In this document: positions 1 through 7,155 of the stretch, piece after piece
How positions within the stretch are numbered: position 1 is the stretch's first letter
How the letters are laid out: every line of letters starts with the position of its first letter
From: an uncultured Pelagibacteraceae bacterium
GTDB taxonomy: Bacteria; Pseudomonadota; Alphaproteobacteria; Pelagibacterales; Pelagibacteraceae
Direction: 5' to 3'
NCBI GenBank assembly: GCA_902595635.1
Contig: CACJQT010000001.1
Span: 138,438 to 192,829 of the forward strand
Length of the DNA stretch: 54,392 nt
The notes under the pieces: generated by a model
The model's input: the letters and a program-made list of their open reading frames with translations, nothing else
The model's database searches: none
Told to the model about the DNA's origin: nothing
Translations under genes and position numbers: made by a program

Positions 1-375
1 GGGGTACTTTCGGTAGTTTTTTATTTGATAGAAGGAATTATGGGATTACCGGTATTTTCTAACTCACCAGAGAAAGGAATTGGATTAGCTTATTTTTTTG
101 GTCCCACAATGGGATATTTAATAGGTTTTATATTTGCATGTATGATAGCAGGCATATTTACATACGATAAAAACCATATATTAAATTTTTTAAAAATTAT
201 AATTGCAACATCAGTAATATATATTTTGGGTATTTTGTGGCTTGGAAATTTAATCGGTTGGGATAAACCAATATTAGAATTTGGTGTTTACCCATTTCTT
301 TATGCTGAATTATTTAAGATATTATTACTAACAGCTTTAGTTAATAAAATTATTAAACTTAGAAAATATATTTAG
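1..375 (+). CDS. bioY: BioY family biotin transporter S component, 3' part
   Basis: The reading frame is open from the first base, so the gene begins left of the window; about 124 codons are visible. The text has the BioY signature: a GLPVF motif, then G-rich FFGPTMGYLIGF and several hydrophobic helices. BioY is the membrane substrate-binding subunit of an ECF-type biotin importer, alone or with an energising module. No ATPase or T component is visible here. A TTG (25) and an ATG (40) could be mistaken for starts, but the conserved family text runs through them, so neither is the true start. The stop lies 2 bp from the end of the convergent regA. Family confidence is high; biotin as substrate is inferred from the family. 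Confidence 0.85.
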   Translation, partial: GVLSVVFYLIEGIMGLPVFSNSPEKGIGLAYFFGPTMGYLIGFIFACMIAGIFTYDKNHILNFLKIIIATSVIYILGILWLGNLIGWDKPILEFGVYPFLYAELFKILLLTALVNKIIKLRKYI

Positions 376-377
376 AA

Positions 378-941
378 TTACCTTGGAGATCTTTTTGATA
401 GAATTCTTTGAAGTGTTCTTCGATGCATTTTAAGTCTTCTTGCAGTCTCAGACACATTTCTATTACATAATTCAAAAACTCTGTGAATATGTTCCCATTT
501 AACTCTATCAGCGGACATTGGATTTTCTGGTGGAGCAGCTTTTTTATTTGGATCAGCTAAAAGTGCTTTTTCTACGTCATCTGCATCTGCTGGTTTAGCT
601 AAATAGTCTATTGCACCTTCTTTAATGGCTGCTACTGCCGTTGGTATATTTCCATAACCAGTAAGCATCACTATTCTGCTCTCTGAGTTATTTTTCTGGA
701 TTTCTTTTACAACTTCTAGTCCGTTTCCATCGTTTAGTCTTAAGTCAACAACTGCAAAAGCAGGTTTTTTTGATTTCACAGACTCTATTCCAATTTTTAC
801 ACCCTCTGCTTGTGAAACAGAAAAGCCCTTTTTCTCCATTGCTCGAGCTAGTCTTTCTCTAAATGGGTTATCATCATCTACTATAAGTAGAGATTTATCC
901 TCAAATTCTGTTATTTTTTTTAATACTTCTGCTTCTGGCAT
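378..941 (-). CDS. regA: RegA/PrrA/ActR-type response regulator
   Basis: 187 aa, the usual RegA length. A receiver domain (about 17-125) has the acidic pocket VDDD (21-24), phosphoacceptor Asp66 in VVDLRL, the conserved Thr in MLTGYG and Lys in AKPAD. A short proline-containing linker leads to a C-terminal Fis-type helix-turn-helix (about 162-183, NVSETARRLKMHRRTLQRI). RegA proteins are global redox regulators of respiration and carbon metabolism in Alphaproteobacteria, partnered with the sensor kinase RegB. No kinase lies beside it here, so the partner must be elsewhere. It is divergent from the polyamine operon and convergent with bioY. A promoter-like element ends 4 bp before the ATG, suggesting a very short or absent leader. 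Confidence 0.93.
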   Translation of the reverse strand: MPEAEVLKKITEFEDKSLLIVDDDNPFRERLARAMEKKGFSVSQAEGVKIGIESVKSKKPAFAVVDLRLNDGNGLEVVKEIQKNNSESRIVMLTGYGNIPTAVAAIKEGAIDYLAKPADADDVEKALLADPNKKAAPPENPMSADRVKWEHIHRVFELCNRNVSETARRLKMHRRTLQRILSKRSPR

Positions 942-945
942 GGAC

Positions 946-975
946 CTTATATGGAAACATTCTAAATTATTTCAA
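946..975 (-). promoter_or_regulatory. Putative regA promoter (sigma70- or RpoH-like)
   Basis: On the minus strand TTGAAA (975-970) is followed after 18 bp by TATAAG (951-946), each 5 of 6 against the sigma70 consensus. The same stretch reads CCTTGAAA then CCATATA, which resembles a heat-shock (RpoH) promoter. The -10 element lies 4 bp from the regA ATG at 941, so the transcript would be leaderless or nearly so. Sequence match only. Confidence 0.4.
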
Positions 976-1036
976 GGGTACATTTTTACTTTACATTGGC
1001 TCATTTTCAGCATAAATGCTCGTTTTATATAAACTT

Positions 1037-1062
1037 GCATAACAGTTATGCCGGTTTTTTTT
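1037..1062 (+). terminator. Hairpin plus U-tract upstream of the polyamine operon (possible attenuator)
   Basis: GCATAA-CAG-TTATGC (1037-1051) forms a 6 bp stem with a 3 nt loop, followed by CGG and eight Ts (1055-1062), an intrinsic-terminator shape. It lies between divergent genes, 25 bp before the decarboxylase ATG, where a plain terminator is not expected. A second GCATAA at 1010-1015 could pair with the same TTATGC arm, giving mutually exclusive structures. It may be an attenuator (alphaproteobacterial speF genes are known to have a structured leader, but I cannot confirm a match) or a stop for readthrough from bioY. Confidence 0.5.
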
Positions 1063-1086
1063 GTTAAATTTTTTTTGGAGCTTTAA

Positions 1087-2265
1087 ATGCAAAAATTTAA
1101 ATCAGTTGATAAATTAGTAAACCAACTGAAACCAACAGAACCTGTTTATTGTATTAGAAGAGATTCTATAAACATAGCTTCTAAATTTTTTCAGAATAAA
1201 TTTCCTGGTAAAATCCTATATGCAGTTAAAACTAACCCGCATCCATTAGTATTGAAAACTATCGTGGAAAGCGGAATTAATGATTTTGATATCGCTTCAA
1301 TTAAAGAAGTTGAGGCAATTAGAAGTGTTAGCCCAGATGCAAAATGCTCCTACATGCATACTGTAAAAAGCAAGGAAAGTATAAACGAAGCATATTTCAA
1401 ATATAATATTAAGACTTTTTCAATAGATACAAAAGATGAATTAATAAAAATTCTTAACAGTACTAATCAAGCTAAGGATTTAGAGTTATTTGTGAGAGTT
1501 GCAGTTTCTAATGAACACGCAGAAATAGATTTATCTAAAAAATTTGGTGCACAAACTTCTGAAGCAATAGGGCTTTATAGATTAACAAAACAGTATGCAA
1601 AAAAAATAGGATTAAGTTTTCATGTGGGTTCGCAATGTATGCATCCAATATCTTATTCAAAAGGGATTAATGAAATTAAATATATAATAAAAAAAACAAA
1701 AATAGTTCCAGATGTTATAAATATAGGTGGAGGATTTCCAACAATCTATCCTGACTTAGTTCCTCAATCATTAGACTCTTATTTTGAGGAAATAAAAAAT
1801 TCATTAAATAAATTAAAATTAGAAAAAAAACCAGAAATTATATGTGAGCCAGGTCGAGCAATTGTTGCAGAAAGTGGTTCGACAATTGTGAGAGTAAACT
1901 TAAGAAAAAAACAAAAGCTATATATTAATGATGGAACATACGGAACTTTATTTGATGCAGGTGTGCCTAATATAGTTTATCCATCAAGGATAATTACAAG
2001 TGGAAGAATTATATCAAAAAAATTGACTTCATTTGATTTTTATGGACCAACATGTGATAGCATGGATTATATGAAGGGACCTTTTATTCTACCTAATAAT
2101 ATTAAAGAAGGTGATTACATTGAATTAGGTCAATTAGGAGCATACGGATTGACATTTAGAACTCAATTTAATGGATACTATTCTGAAAGTATTTACGAAG
2201 TTTGTGATGATCCAATAATGACGATGTATGACAAAGAAACAAATAAAGAGTTTCTTGTTGCATAA
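1087..2265 (+). CDS. PLP-dependent ornithine/lysine-type decarboxylase (fold III)
   Basis: 392 aa, the size of eukaryotic-type ornithine decarboxylases and far shorter than biosynthetic arginine decarboxylase SpeA. The family motifs are in order: PLP lysine Lys48 in YAVKTNP, HVGSQ (179-183), the phosphate-binding glycine loop INIGGGFP (211-218), EPGR (254-257), NDGTYGTLFDAG (281-292) with the substrate-side Asp290, and catalytic Cys323 in GPTCDSMD. The expected reaction is L-ornithine to putrescine plus CO2; lysine may also be used, as in many bacterial members. It is the first gene of a four-gene polyamine operon and its stop overlaps the next ATG by one base. Diaminopimelate decarboxylase is excluded by the GPTCD motif and context. 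Substrate choice between ornithine, lysine and arginine is not proven by sequence. Confidence 0.88.
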   Translation: MQKFKSVDKLVNQLKPTEPVYCIRRDSINIASKFFQNKFPGKILYAVKTNPHPLVLKTIVESGINDFDIASIKEVEAIRSVSPDAKCSYMHTVKSKESINEAYFKYNIKTFSIDTKDELIKILNSTNQAKDLELFVRVAVSNEHAEIDLSKKFGAQTSEAIGLYRLTKQYAKKIGLSFHVGSQCMHPISYSKGINEIKYIIKKTKIVPDVINIGGGFPTIYPDLVPQSLDSYFEEIKNSLNKLKLEKKPEIICEPGRAIVAESGSTIVRVNLRKKQKLYINDGTYGTLFDAGVPNIVYPSRIITSGRIISKKLTSFDFYGPTCDSMDYMKGPFILPNNIKEGDYIELGQLGAYGLTFRTQFNGYYSESIYEVCDDPIMTMYDKETNKEFLVA

Positions 2266-3305
2266 TGTCAGATACAAAAAATCTTAATCATAACAGAAAA
2301 AAAGACTTTTTAAGTAAAGAGGTTGAACATATTGATATTACATCTTTTGACTCTAGAAAAATTATATCTTCTATGGAAAAAATGTCTTTTGTTTCAAGAG
2401 AAACTGCTAATGCATCCAAGATATATAATGAAATGCTTAAAGATAAAGATTGTACAATATTCTTAACTCTAGCAGGGTCTACTTCTGCCGCTGGATGTAT
2501 GCATATTTATAGAGATATGGTTAAATATAACATGGTAGATGCAATTGTAGCAACTGGAGCATCTATAATAGATATGGATTTTTTTGAAGCGCTTGGATTT
2601 AAACATTACCAAGGATCACAATATCAAAATGATAATGAACTTAGAGACAATTATATAGATAGGATTTATGATACTTACATCGATGAAGAGGAGCTCCAGG
2701 TTTGTGATAAAACGATAGGAGAAATAGCAGACAAACTTGAGCCGAAGTCTTACACATCGAGAGAATTTATTAAAGAGATTGGCAAATATCTAAAAACTAA
2801 TTCTAAAAAGAAAGGTTCTTTAATTGAAACAGCTTTTGATAACGATGTACCTATATTCTGTCCTGCATTTACGGACTCAAGTGCAGGTTTTGGATTAGTC
2901 ATGCATCAAGAGAGAAATCCAAAAAATCATATTACAATAGACTCAATTAGAGAATTTAGAGAATTAACAGAGATTAAAATTAAATCTAAAGGGTCGGGAT
3001 TATTTATGATTGGTGGTGGAGTTCCTAAAAACTTTATACAAGACACGGTAATTTGTGCTGAACTTTTGGGAAAAAATGTAGATATGCATAAATATGCAAT
3101 ACAAATTACTGTTGCTGACTCTAGAGATGGAGCTTGCAGTAGTTCAACATTAAAAGAAGCAAGTTCATGGGGCAAGGTTGACACTACCAAAGAACAAATG
3201 GTATTTGCTGAAGCTACAAGTGTTTTACCATTAATAGCAAGTGACGCCTATCATACTGGAGAGTGGAAAAATAGAGACAGAAAAAACTTTTCCAAAATAT
3301 TTTGA
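2265..3305 (+). CDS. Deoxyhypusine synthase-like polyamine transferase
   Basis: 346 aa, full length for the deoxyhypusine synthase (DHS) family. It has FLTLAGSTSAAGC (66-78), the NAD-site segment DAIVATGA (92-99), GGGVPKNF (250-257), and near the C-terminus SWGK with Lys304 at the place of the catalytic lysine that forms the imine intermediate in DHS. The C-terminal ASDAYHTGEWK motif is also typical. Bacteria lack eIF5A, so bacterial homologs transfer an aminobutyl group to small amines, for example homospermidine synthesis from putrescine. Its place directly after the decarboxylase (1 bp overlap) and before the two agmatine enzymes supports an sym-homospermidine-like role. The exact donor and acceptor are unknown. 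Confidence 0.85.
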   Translation: MSDTKNLNHNRKKDFLSKEVEHIDITSFDSRKIISSMEKMSFVSRETANASKIYNEMLKDKDCTIFLTLAGSTSAAGCMHIYRDMVKYNMVDAIVATGASIIDMDFFEALGFKHYQGSQYQNDNELRDNYIDRIYDTYIDEEELQVCDKTIGEIADKLEPKSYTSREFIKEIGKYLKTNSKKKGSLIETAFDNDVPIFCPAFTDSSAGFGLVMHQERNPKNHITIDSIREFRELTEIKIKSKGSGLFMIGGGVPKNFIQDTVICAELLGKNVDMHKYAIQITVADSRDGACSSSTLKEASSWGKVDTTKEQMVFAEATSVLPLIASDAYHTGEWKNRDRKNFSKIF

Positions 3306-3308
3306 TTA

Positions 3309-4190
3309 ATGATCAAAAAAGTAAAAATTGGAATTATTCAAAGTAAAATTACAGATAATATTCAAAAAAATATAAATTCAGCTATTAAAAATATAAAAAA
3401 AGCAGCATCAAAAAAAGCTAAAATAATTTGTGTACCAGAACTATTTTTATCAAATTATTTTTGTCAAACAGAAAGTCATTCCAACTTTAAGCTAGCAGAA
3501 AAAATACCCGGCAGAACTACAAAAATATTTTGTGAATTAGCCAAAGATTTACAAATAATATTAATAATTTCATTATTTGAAAAAAAAACACATGGCTTCT
3601 ATCATAATACTAGTATCGTTATTAGCGAGAAAGGTAAAATTTTATCGAAATATAGAAAAATGCATATACCAGATGATCCTGGTTATTATGAAAAATTTTA
3701 TTTTACTCCTGGAGATTTAGGTTTTAAATCTGTTAAAACAAAATTTGGTAAAATTGGACCTTTAATTTGTTGGGATCAATGGTTCCCGGAAGCTGCAAGA
3801 TTGACTGCACTTAAAGGTGCACAAATAATTTTTTACCCTACTGCTATTGGATGGCATCCTAAAGAGAAAAAAAAATTTGGAAAATCTCAACTAGACTCTT
3901 GGATAACAATGCAAAAGTCTCACGCAATCGCAAATGGTACTTATGTGGTTGCTATAAATAGAGTTGGAACAGAAAAAAAAGGTAAGAAGAAAATAGAATT
4001 CTGGGGAAACTCAATGATCATAGATCCTAGTGGGCAAATAATTGGAAAACTTGGGAATAAAAAAGAAGAAATTTTAATTCGTGAAATAAACTATAAAAAA
4101 ATTGACTCAGCTAGAGAGCATTGGCCTTTTTTAAGAGATAGAAGAATCGATTTTTATAAAGGCATACTAAAAAATCCTGCAGATGAATGA
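3309..4190 (+). CDS. aguB: N-carbamoylputrescine amidase
   Basis: 293 aa nitrilase-superfamily enzyme with the full triad: Glu44 in CVPELFLSNYF, Lys117 in YRKMHIPDDPGYYEK and Cys154 in PLICWDQWFPEAAR. The CWDQWFPE context and the C-terminal EHWPFLRDRRID match AguB rather than other nitrilases. It hydrolyses N-carbamoylputrescine to putrescine, CO2 and ammonia, the last step of the agmatine route. The gene starts 3 bp after its upstream neighbour and overlaps aguA by 8 bp, so the two agmatine enzymes are probably co-translated. The coding sequence is very rich in A-runs and the protein in Lys and Ile, as is usual for low-GC SAR11 genes. Confidence 0.93.
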   Translation: MIKKVKIGIIQSKITDNIQKNINSAIKNIKKAASKKAKIICVPELFLSNYFCQTESHSNFKLAEKIPGRTTKIFCELAKDLQIILIISLFEKKTHGFYHNTSIVISEKGKILSKYRKMHIPDDPGYYEKFYFTPGDLGFKSVKTKFGKIGPLICWDQWFPEAARLTALKGAQIIFYPTAIGWHPKEKKKFGKSQLDSWITMQKSHAIANGTYVVAINRVGTEKKGKKKIEFWGNSMIIDPSGQIIGKLGNKKEEILIREINYKKIDSAREHWPFLRDRRIDFYKGILKNPADE

Positions 4191-5235
4191 AAACTTTAAT
4201 GGATTTAGAATGCCGGCTGAATGGGAGCCTCAAAATTCAGTTTGGATTGCTTGGCCTTATAATAAAAATGATTGGCCTGGATTATATCAATTTATTCCTG
4301 GAGTAATTTTAAAGATTATAAAAAAAATTTCAAAAAATCAAAAAATTAACTTAATCGTTAGCAAAAATATAAAAAATATAAAAAAATTAATAAAACTTAA
4401 TAAAATTAAAAATATCAACTTCCACTATATTAAAACTGATAGAATATGGTTAAGAGATTCTGGACCCATATTTATAACAAATAAAGTTGAAAAGAAAAAA
4501 GTAATACTAAATTTTGGTTTTAACGGATGGTCAAAGTATAATAATTTTAAAAATGACAATAAAATCAATAATAGTATTAGTAAAATTGCTAATTTTAAAA
4601 AGATTGATCCAATAATCAAAAAAAAAGGCAGAATTAGAAAAATAATCATGGAAGGAGGGGCATTTGATGTAAATGGCTCAGGTACAATTCTATTAACTGA
4701 AGAATGTTTGTTAAGCAAAATTCAAGAAAGAAATAAAAATTTTAAAAAAAAAGACTATGAAAAAATGTTTAATAAATACTTAAATATAAAAAACTTTATA
4801 TGGCTTAAAAAAGGAATTGCAGGCGATGATACACATGGACATGTTGATGATATATCAAGATTTGTTTCAAGAAATACGATTATGACTGCAGTTGAAAATA
4901 ATAAAAAAGATATAAATTACAAAAACTTAAATAAGAATTTAAATATATTGAAAGAAAGTAAATGTGAGAAAGGAAAGAAATTCAAAATTATAAAAGTTCC
5001 TATGCCTTCACCAATTTATATTGAGAATACAAGAGTTCCTGCAAGTTATATGAATTTTTATATTTGTAATAAAAAAATAATTCTTCCAATATTCAGAGTA
5101 AAAGAAGACAATATTGCAATTAAAATTTTCAAAAATTACTTTAGAAATAGAAAAATCGAAACAGTTGACTGTAGCAAATTGATATGGGGATTTGGTGCAA
5201 TACATTGCATGACCCAACAAGAACCTAAAATTTAA
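4183..5235 (+). CDS. aguA: Agmatine deiminase
   Basis: 350 aa peptidyl-arginine-deiminase-type fold. Family landmarks are MPAEWEPQNSVWIAWP at the N-terminus, IWLRDSGPIF (88-97), MEGGAFDVNGSG (156-167), the histidine-bearing GDDTHGHVDD (214-223) and catalytic Cys342 in GAIHCMTQQEP. It converts agmatine to N-carbamoylputrescine plus ammonia, feeding AguB encoded just upstream. The start overlaps aguB by 8 bp. It is the last gene of the operon and its stop abuts the stop of the convergent yhhQ with no intergenic base. No classical arginine decarboxylase is in the window, so the agmatine may come from elsewhere in the genome, from uptake, or from an unexpected activity of the first gene. Confidence 0.94.
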   Translation: MNENFNGFRMPAEWEPQNSVWIAWPYNKNDWPGLYQFIPGVILKIIKKISKNQKINLIVSKNIKNIKKLIKLNKIKNINFHYIKTDRIWLRDSGPIFITNKVEKKKVILNFGFNGWSKYNNFKNDNKINNSISKIANFKKIDPIIKKKGRIRKIIMEGGAFDVNGSGTILLTEECLLSKIQERNKNFKKKDYEKMFNKYLNIKNFIWLKKGIAGDDTHGHVDDISRFVSRNTIMTAVENNKKDINYKNLNKNLNILKESKCEKGKKFKIIKVPMPSPIYIENTRVPASYMNFYICNKKIILPIFRVKEDNIAIKIFKNYFRNRKIETVDCSKLIWGFGAIHCMTQQEPKI

Positions 5236-5784
5236 TTATGCTGCTTTTAGTGTACCGAGTAATAATCTAAAAGGTATCAACATTACAAGAGCAACAAATA
5301 TTTTTACCGCAAGATCTCCTAGTGATAAAGTTACCCAAGGAATTCCCGTTCCATAGAATGATATTGAGAAAAATAAAAAAGTATCAACTGTTGAACCTAT
5401 CAAAGAAGATGTTAAAGGTGCTATAAACCACTTTTTTTGTCTTAATTGATCAAATATCTGAACATCTAAAAGTTGAGCAATTATAAAAGCTGTTCCTGAA
5501 CCAATTGCTATTCTTATAGAAATGAGATCAGTAAAATTAGTTGAAAATATTAAAGTAAACAAAATTCCAATTGTGAAGCCTATATAGACAATTTTTCTAG
5601 CTACTAATTTTCCAAAGGATCTATTGGCTAAATCTGTAATTAAAAATGCAATTGGATAACTAAAAGCACCGTAAGTTAAAATTTCCTCTAAACCGTAATA
5701 TTTAATAGGAAATTGGACTAAATAATTAGATGCTAGCACAACCAATCCCATTAAAAATGAGAGAGTAAGGAAAACTTTATTCAT
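5236..5784 (-). CDS. yhhQ: Queuosine-precursor transporter, YhhQ/VUT family
   Basis: 182 aa with about six hydrophobic helices. It has the YhhQ/VUT features: a first helix ending in a polar turn, GAFSYPIAFLITDLANRSFGK (the conserved YP...TD...YG-like block near 40-58) and the charged IFDQLRQKKWF loop (about 109-119). E. coli YhhQ imports preQ0/preQ1 for tRNA queuosine. The protein is somewhat shorter than E. coli YhhQ. It lies directly downstream of rpmB with a 1 bp stop-start overlap, so it is translationally linked to L28. A salvage role for a tRNA-modification precursor fits a streamlined genome but is inferred. Confidence 0.82.
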   Translation of the reverse strand: MNKVFLTLSFLMGLVVLASNYLVQFPIKYYGLEEILTYGAFSYPIAFLITDLANRSFGKLVARKIVYIGFTIGILFTLIFSTNFTDLISIRIAIGSGTAFIIAQLLDVQIFDQLRQKKWFIAPLTSSLIGSTVDTFLFFSISFYGTGIPWVTLSLGDLAVKIFVALVMLIPFRLLLGTLKAA

Positions 5785-6065
5785 TATGCTGTTTTTGCAA
5801 TTATTGATTTTTTAAGCTTTTTTAATCTTAAAGATAAATCTCTTGATTTTGCAGATTTTAAGAAATTATCAAAGCTACCTTTTTTATCTACAGATCTAAC
5901 ACCTGCATTTGAAACTGTTAATCTCAGAGATTTTTTTAAAAGTTCACTTTTAAATTTTACTTTCTTTAAATTTGGAAGAAATCTTCTCTTAGTTTTATTG
6001 TTAGCGTGACTAACATTATGGCCTTTTAGAGGGATTTTACCAGTAAGTTCGCATTTTTTAGACAT
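5784..6065 (-). CDS. rpmB: 50S ribosomal protein L28
   Basis: 93 aa. The N-terminus [10 protein letters not shown], followed by [18 protein letters not shown], is the standard L28 text. The C-terminal part is slightly longer than the short bacterial form of about 78 residues, as in other Alphaproteobacteria. It is a large-subunit protein near the E-site region. It sits upstream of yhhQ (1 bp overlap) and 43 bp downstream of the pyrD stop on the same strand. Confidence 0.97.
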   Translation of the reverse strand: MSKKCELTGKIPLKGHNVSHANNKTKRRFLPNLKKVKFKSELLKKSLRLTVSNAGVRSVDKKGSFDNFLKSAKSRDLSLRLKKLKKSIIAKTA

Positions 6066-6108
6066 AAATTTTCAAGATGTATATGGTCTTAAAGAATACC
6101 AGTCAAGA

Positions 6109-7155
6109 TTAATTTTTTGTTCCAATAGCTTCAGAAATATTTTTAAAACCTTCTCTTTTTACAATTTCGTCGAGATCTTTATTAATCTTTGAAGCAATAG
6201 TTGGTCCTTTATAAACCATACCTGTATACAATTGTACTAGAGTTGCACCGCTTACAATTTTATTAAAAACGCCATCGGCAGAGTCAACGCCTCCAACTCC
6301 AATTATTAAGATTTTTTTTCCAACTAATTTAAAAAATTTATTAATTAATTCATTAGAGATATTTTCAAGTGGTTTTCCAGACAAACCGCCTTTCTCTAAT
6401 TTATTTATATTAGATATATTTTCTCTATTTCTATCTGTCGTATTTGAAACTATAACTATTTGAACATTATATTTTAAAAAAAGGTCTGAGATTTCATCAA
6501 TACTTTTTTCATCAATATCAGGAGATACTTTGACTGCTATTGGTACATTTGAATTTAAATTTTTCTTTTCTTCATTTATGCATTTTAAAAGATTATCTAA
6601 CTCTTCATTTTTGTGAAAGTTTCTTAAATTTTCTGTGTTAGGAGAAGAGATATTAATTGTAATATAGCCTGCTAAATTATGAAATTTTCTGAAACAAATT
6701 AAATAATCTTCAACTCTGTTTTCAGTATCTTTATTAGGTCCTATATTAATACCAAGTACTCCATTAGGTGAATTATTTTCAATATTTTTTTTACTTTCTT
6801 CTGATCCAATATTGTTAAATCCAAGTCTATTAATTAAAGCCTCATCTTCTTCCAATCTGAACACTCTTGGCTTCGGATTTCCTATTTGTGGTTTAGGTGT
6901 AATTGTACCTACCTCAACAAAACCAAATCCTAGTTTGTATAGAGGATTGTAAACTTCTGCATTTTTATCAAATCCAGCAGCAACACCTAGAGGAGAATTT
7001 AAGGTTTTGTTTAAAAATTTAGTTTGGATAGTAAGTCTGGTTGTTTTATCTATAGCTGGTATTTGATTTAACTTTAAAGCCTTTATTGCTAGTGAGTGTG
7101 CAACTTCAGGGCTAAATTTAAATATAAAAGGTCTTATAAGATTAAACATTTTCAA
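6109..7155 (-). CDS. pyrD: Dihydroorotate dehydrogenase (quinone), class 2
   Basis: 348 aa, typical of membrane-associated class 2 enzymes. The N-terminal helical extension (about 1-40, RPFIFKFSPEVAHSLAIKAL) is the quinone-facing part. FMN/orotate motifs follow: AAGFDKNAE (59-67), the catalytic-serine segment NISSPNTENLR (168-178, Ser171), KVSPD, and IIGVGGVDSADG near the C-terminus. It oxidises dihydroorotate to orotate in pyrimidine synthesis and delivers electrons to the quinone pool. Its start overlaps the end of lysK by 14 bp, so the two are co-transcribed. Confidence 0.97.
   Translation of the reverse strand: MKMFNLIRPFIFKFSPEVAHSLAIKALKLNQIPAIDKTTRLTIQTKFLNKTLNSPLGVAAGFDKNAEVYNPLYKLGFGFVEVGTITPKPQIGNPKPRVFRLEEDEALINRLGFNNIGSEESKKNIENNSPNGVLGINIGPNKDTENRVEDYLICFRKFHNLAGYITINISSPNTENLRNFHKNEELDNLLKCINEEKKNLNSNVPIAVKVSPDIDEKSIDEISDLFLKYNVQIVIVSNTTDRNRENISNINKLEKGGLSGKPLENISNELINKFFKLVGKKILIIGVGGVDSADGVFNKIVSGATLVQLYTGMVYKGPTIASKINKDLDEIVKREGFKNISEAIGTKN

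Noticed and set aside
1087..2265. Diaminopimelate decarboxylase as an alternative for the fold III decarboxylase
   Set aside because: The GPTCDSMD motif, the size and the polyamine gene neighbours fit ornithine-type decarboxylase better.
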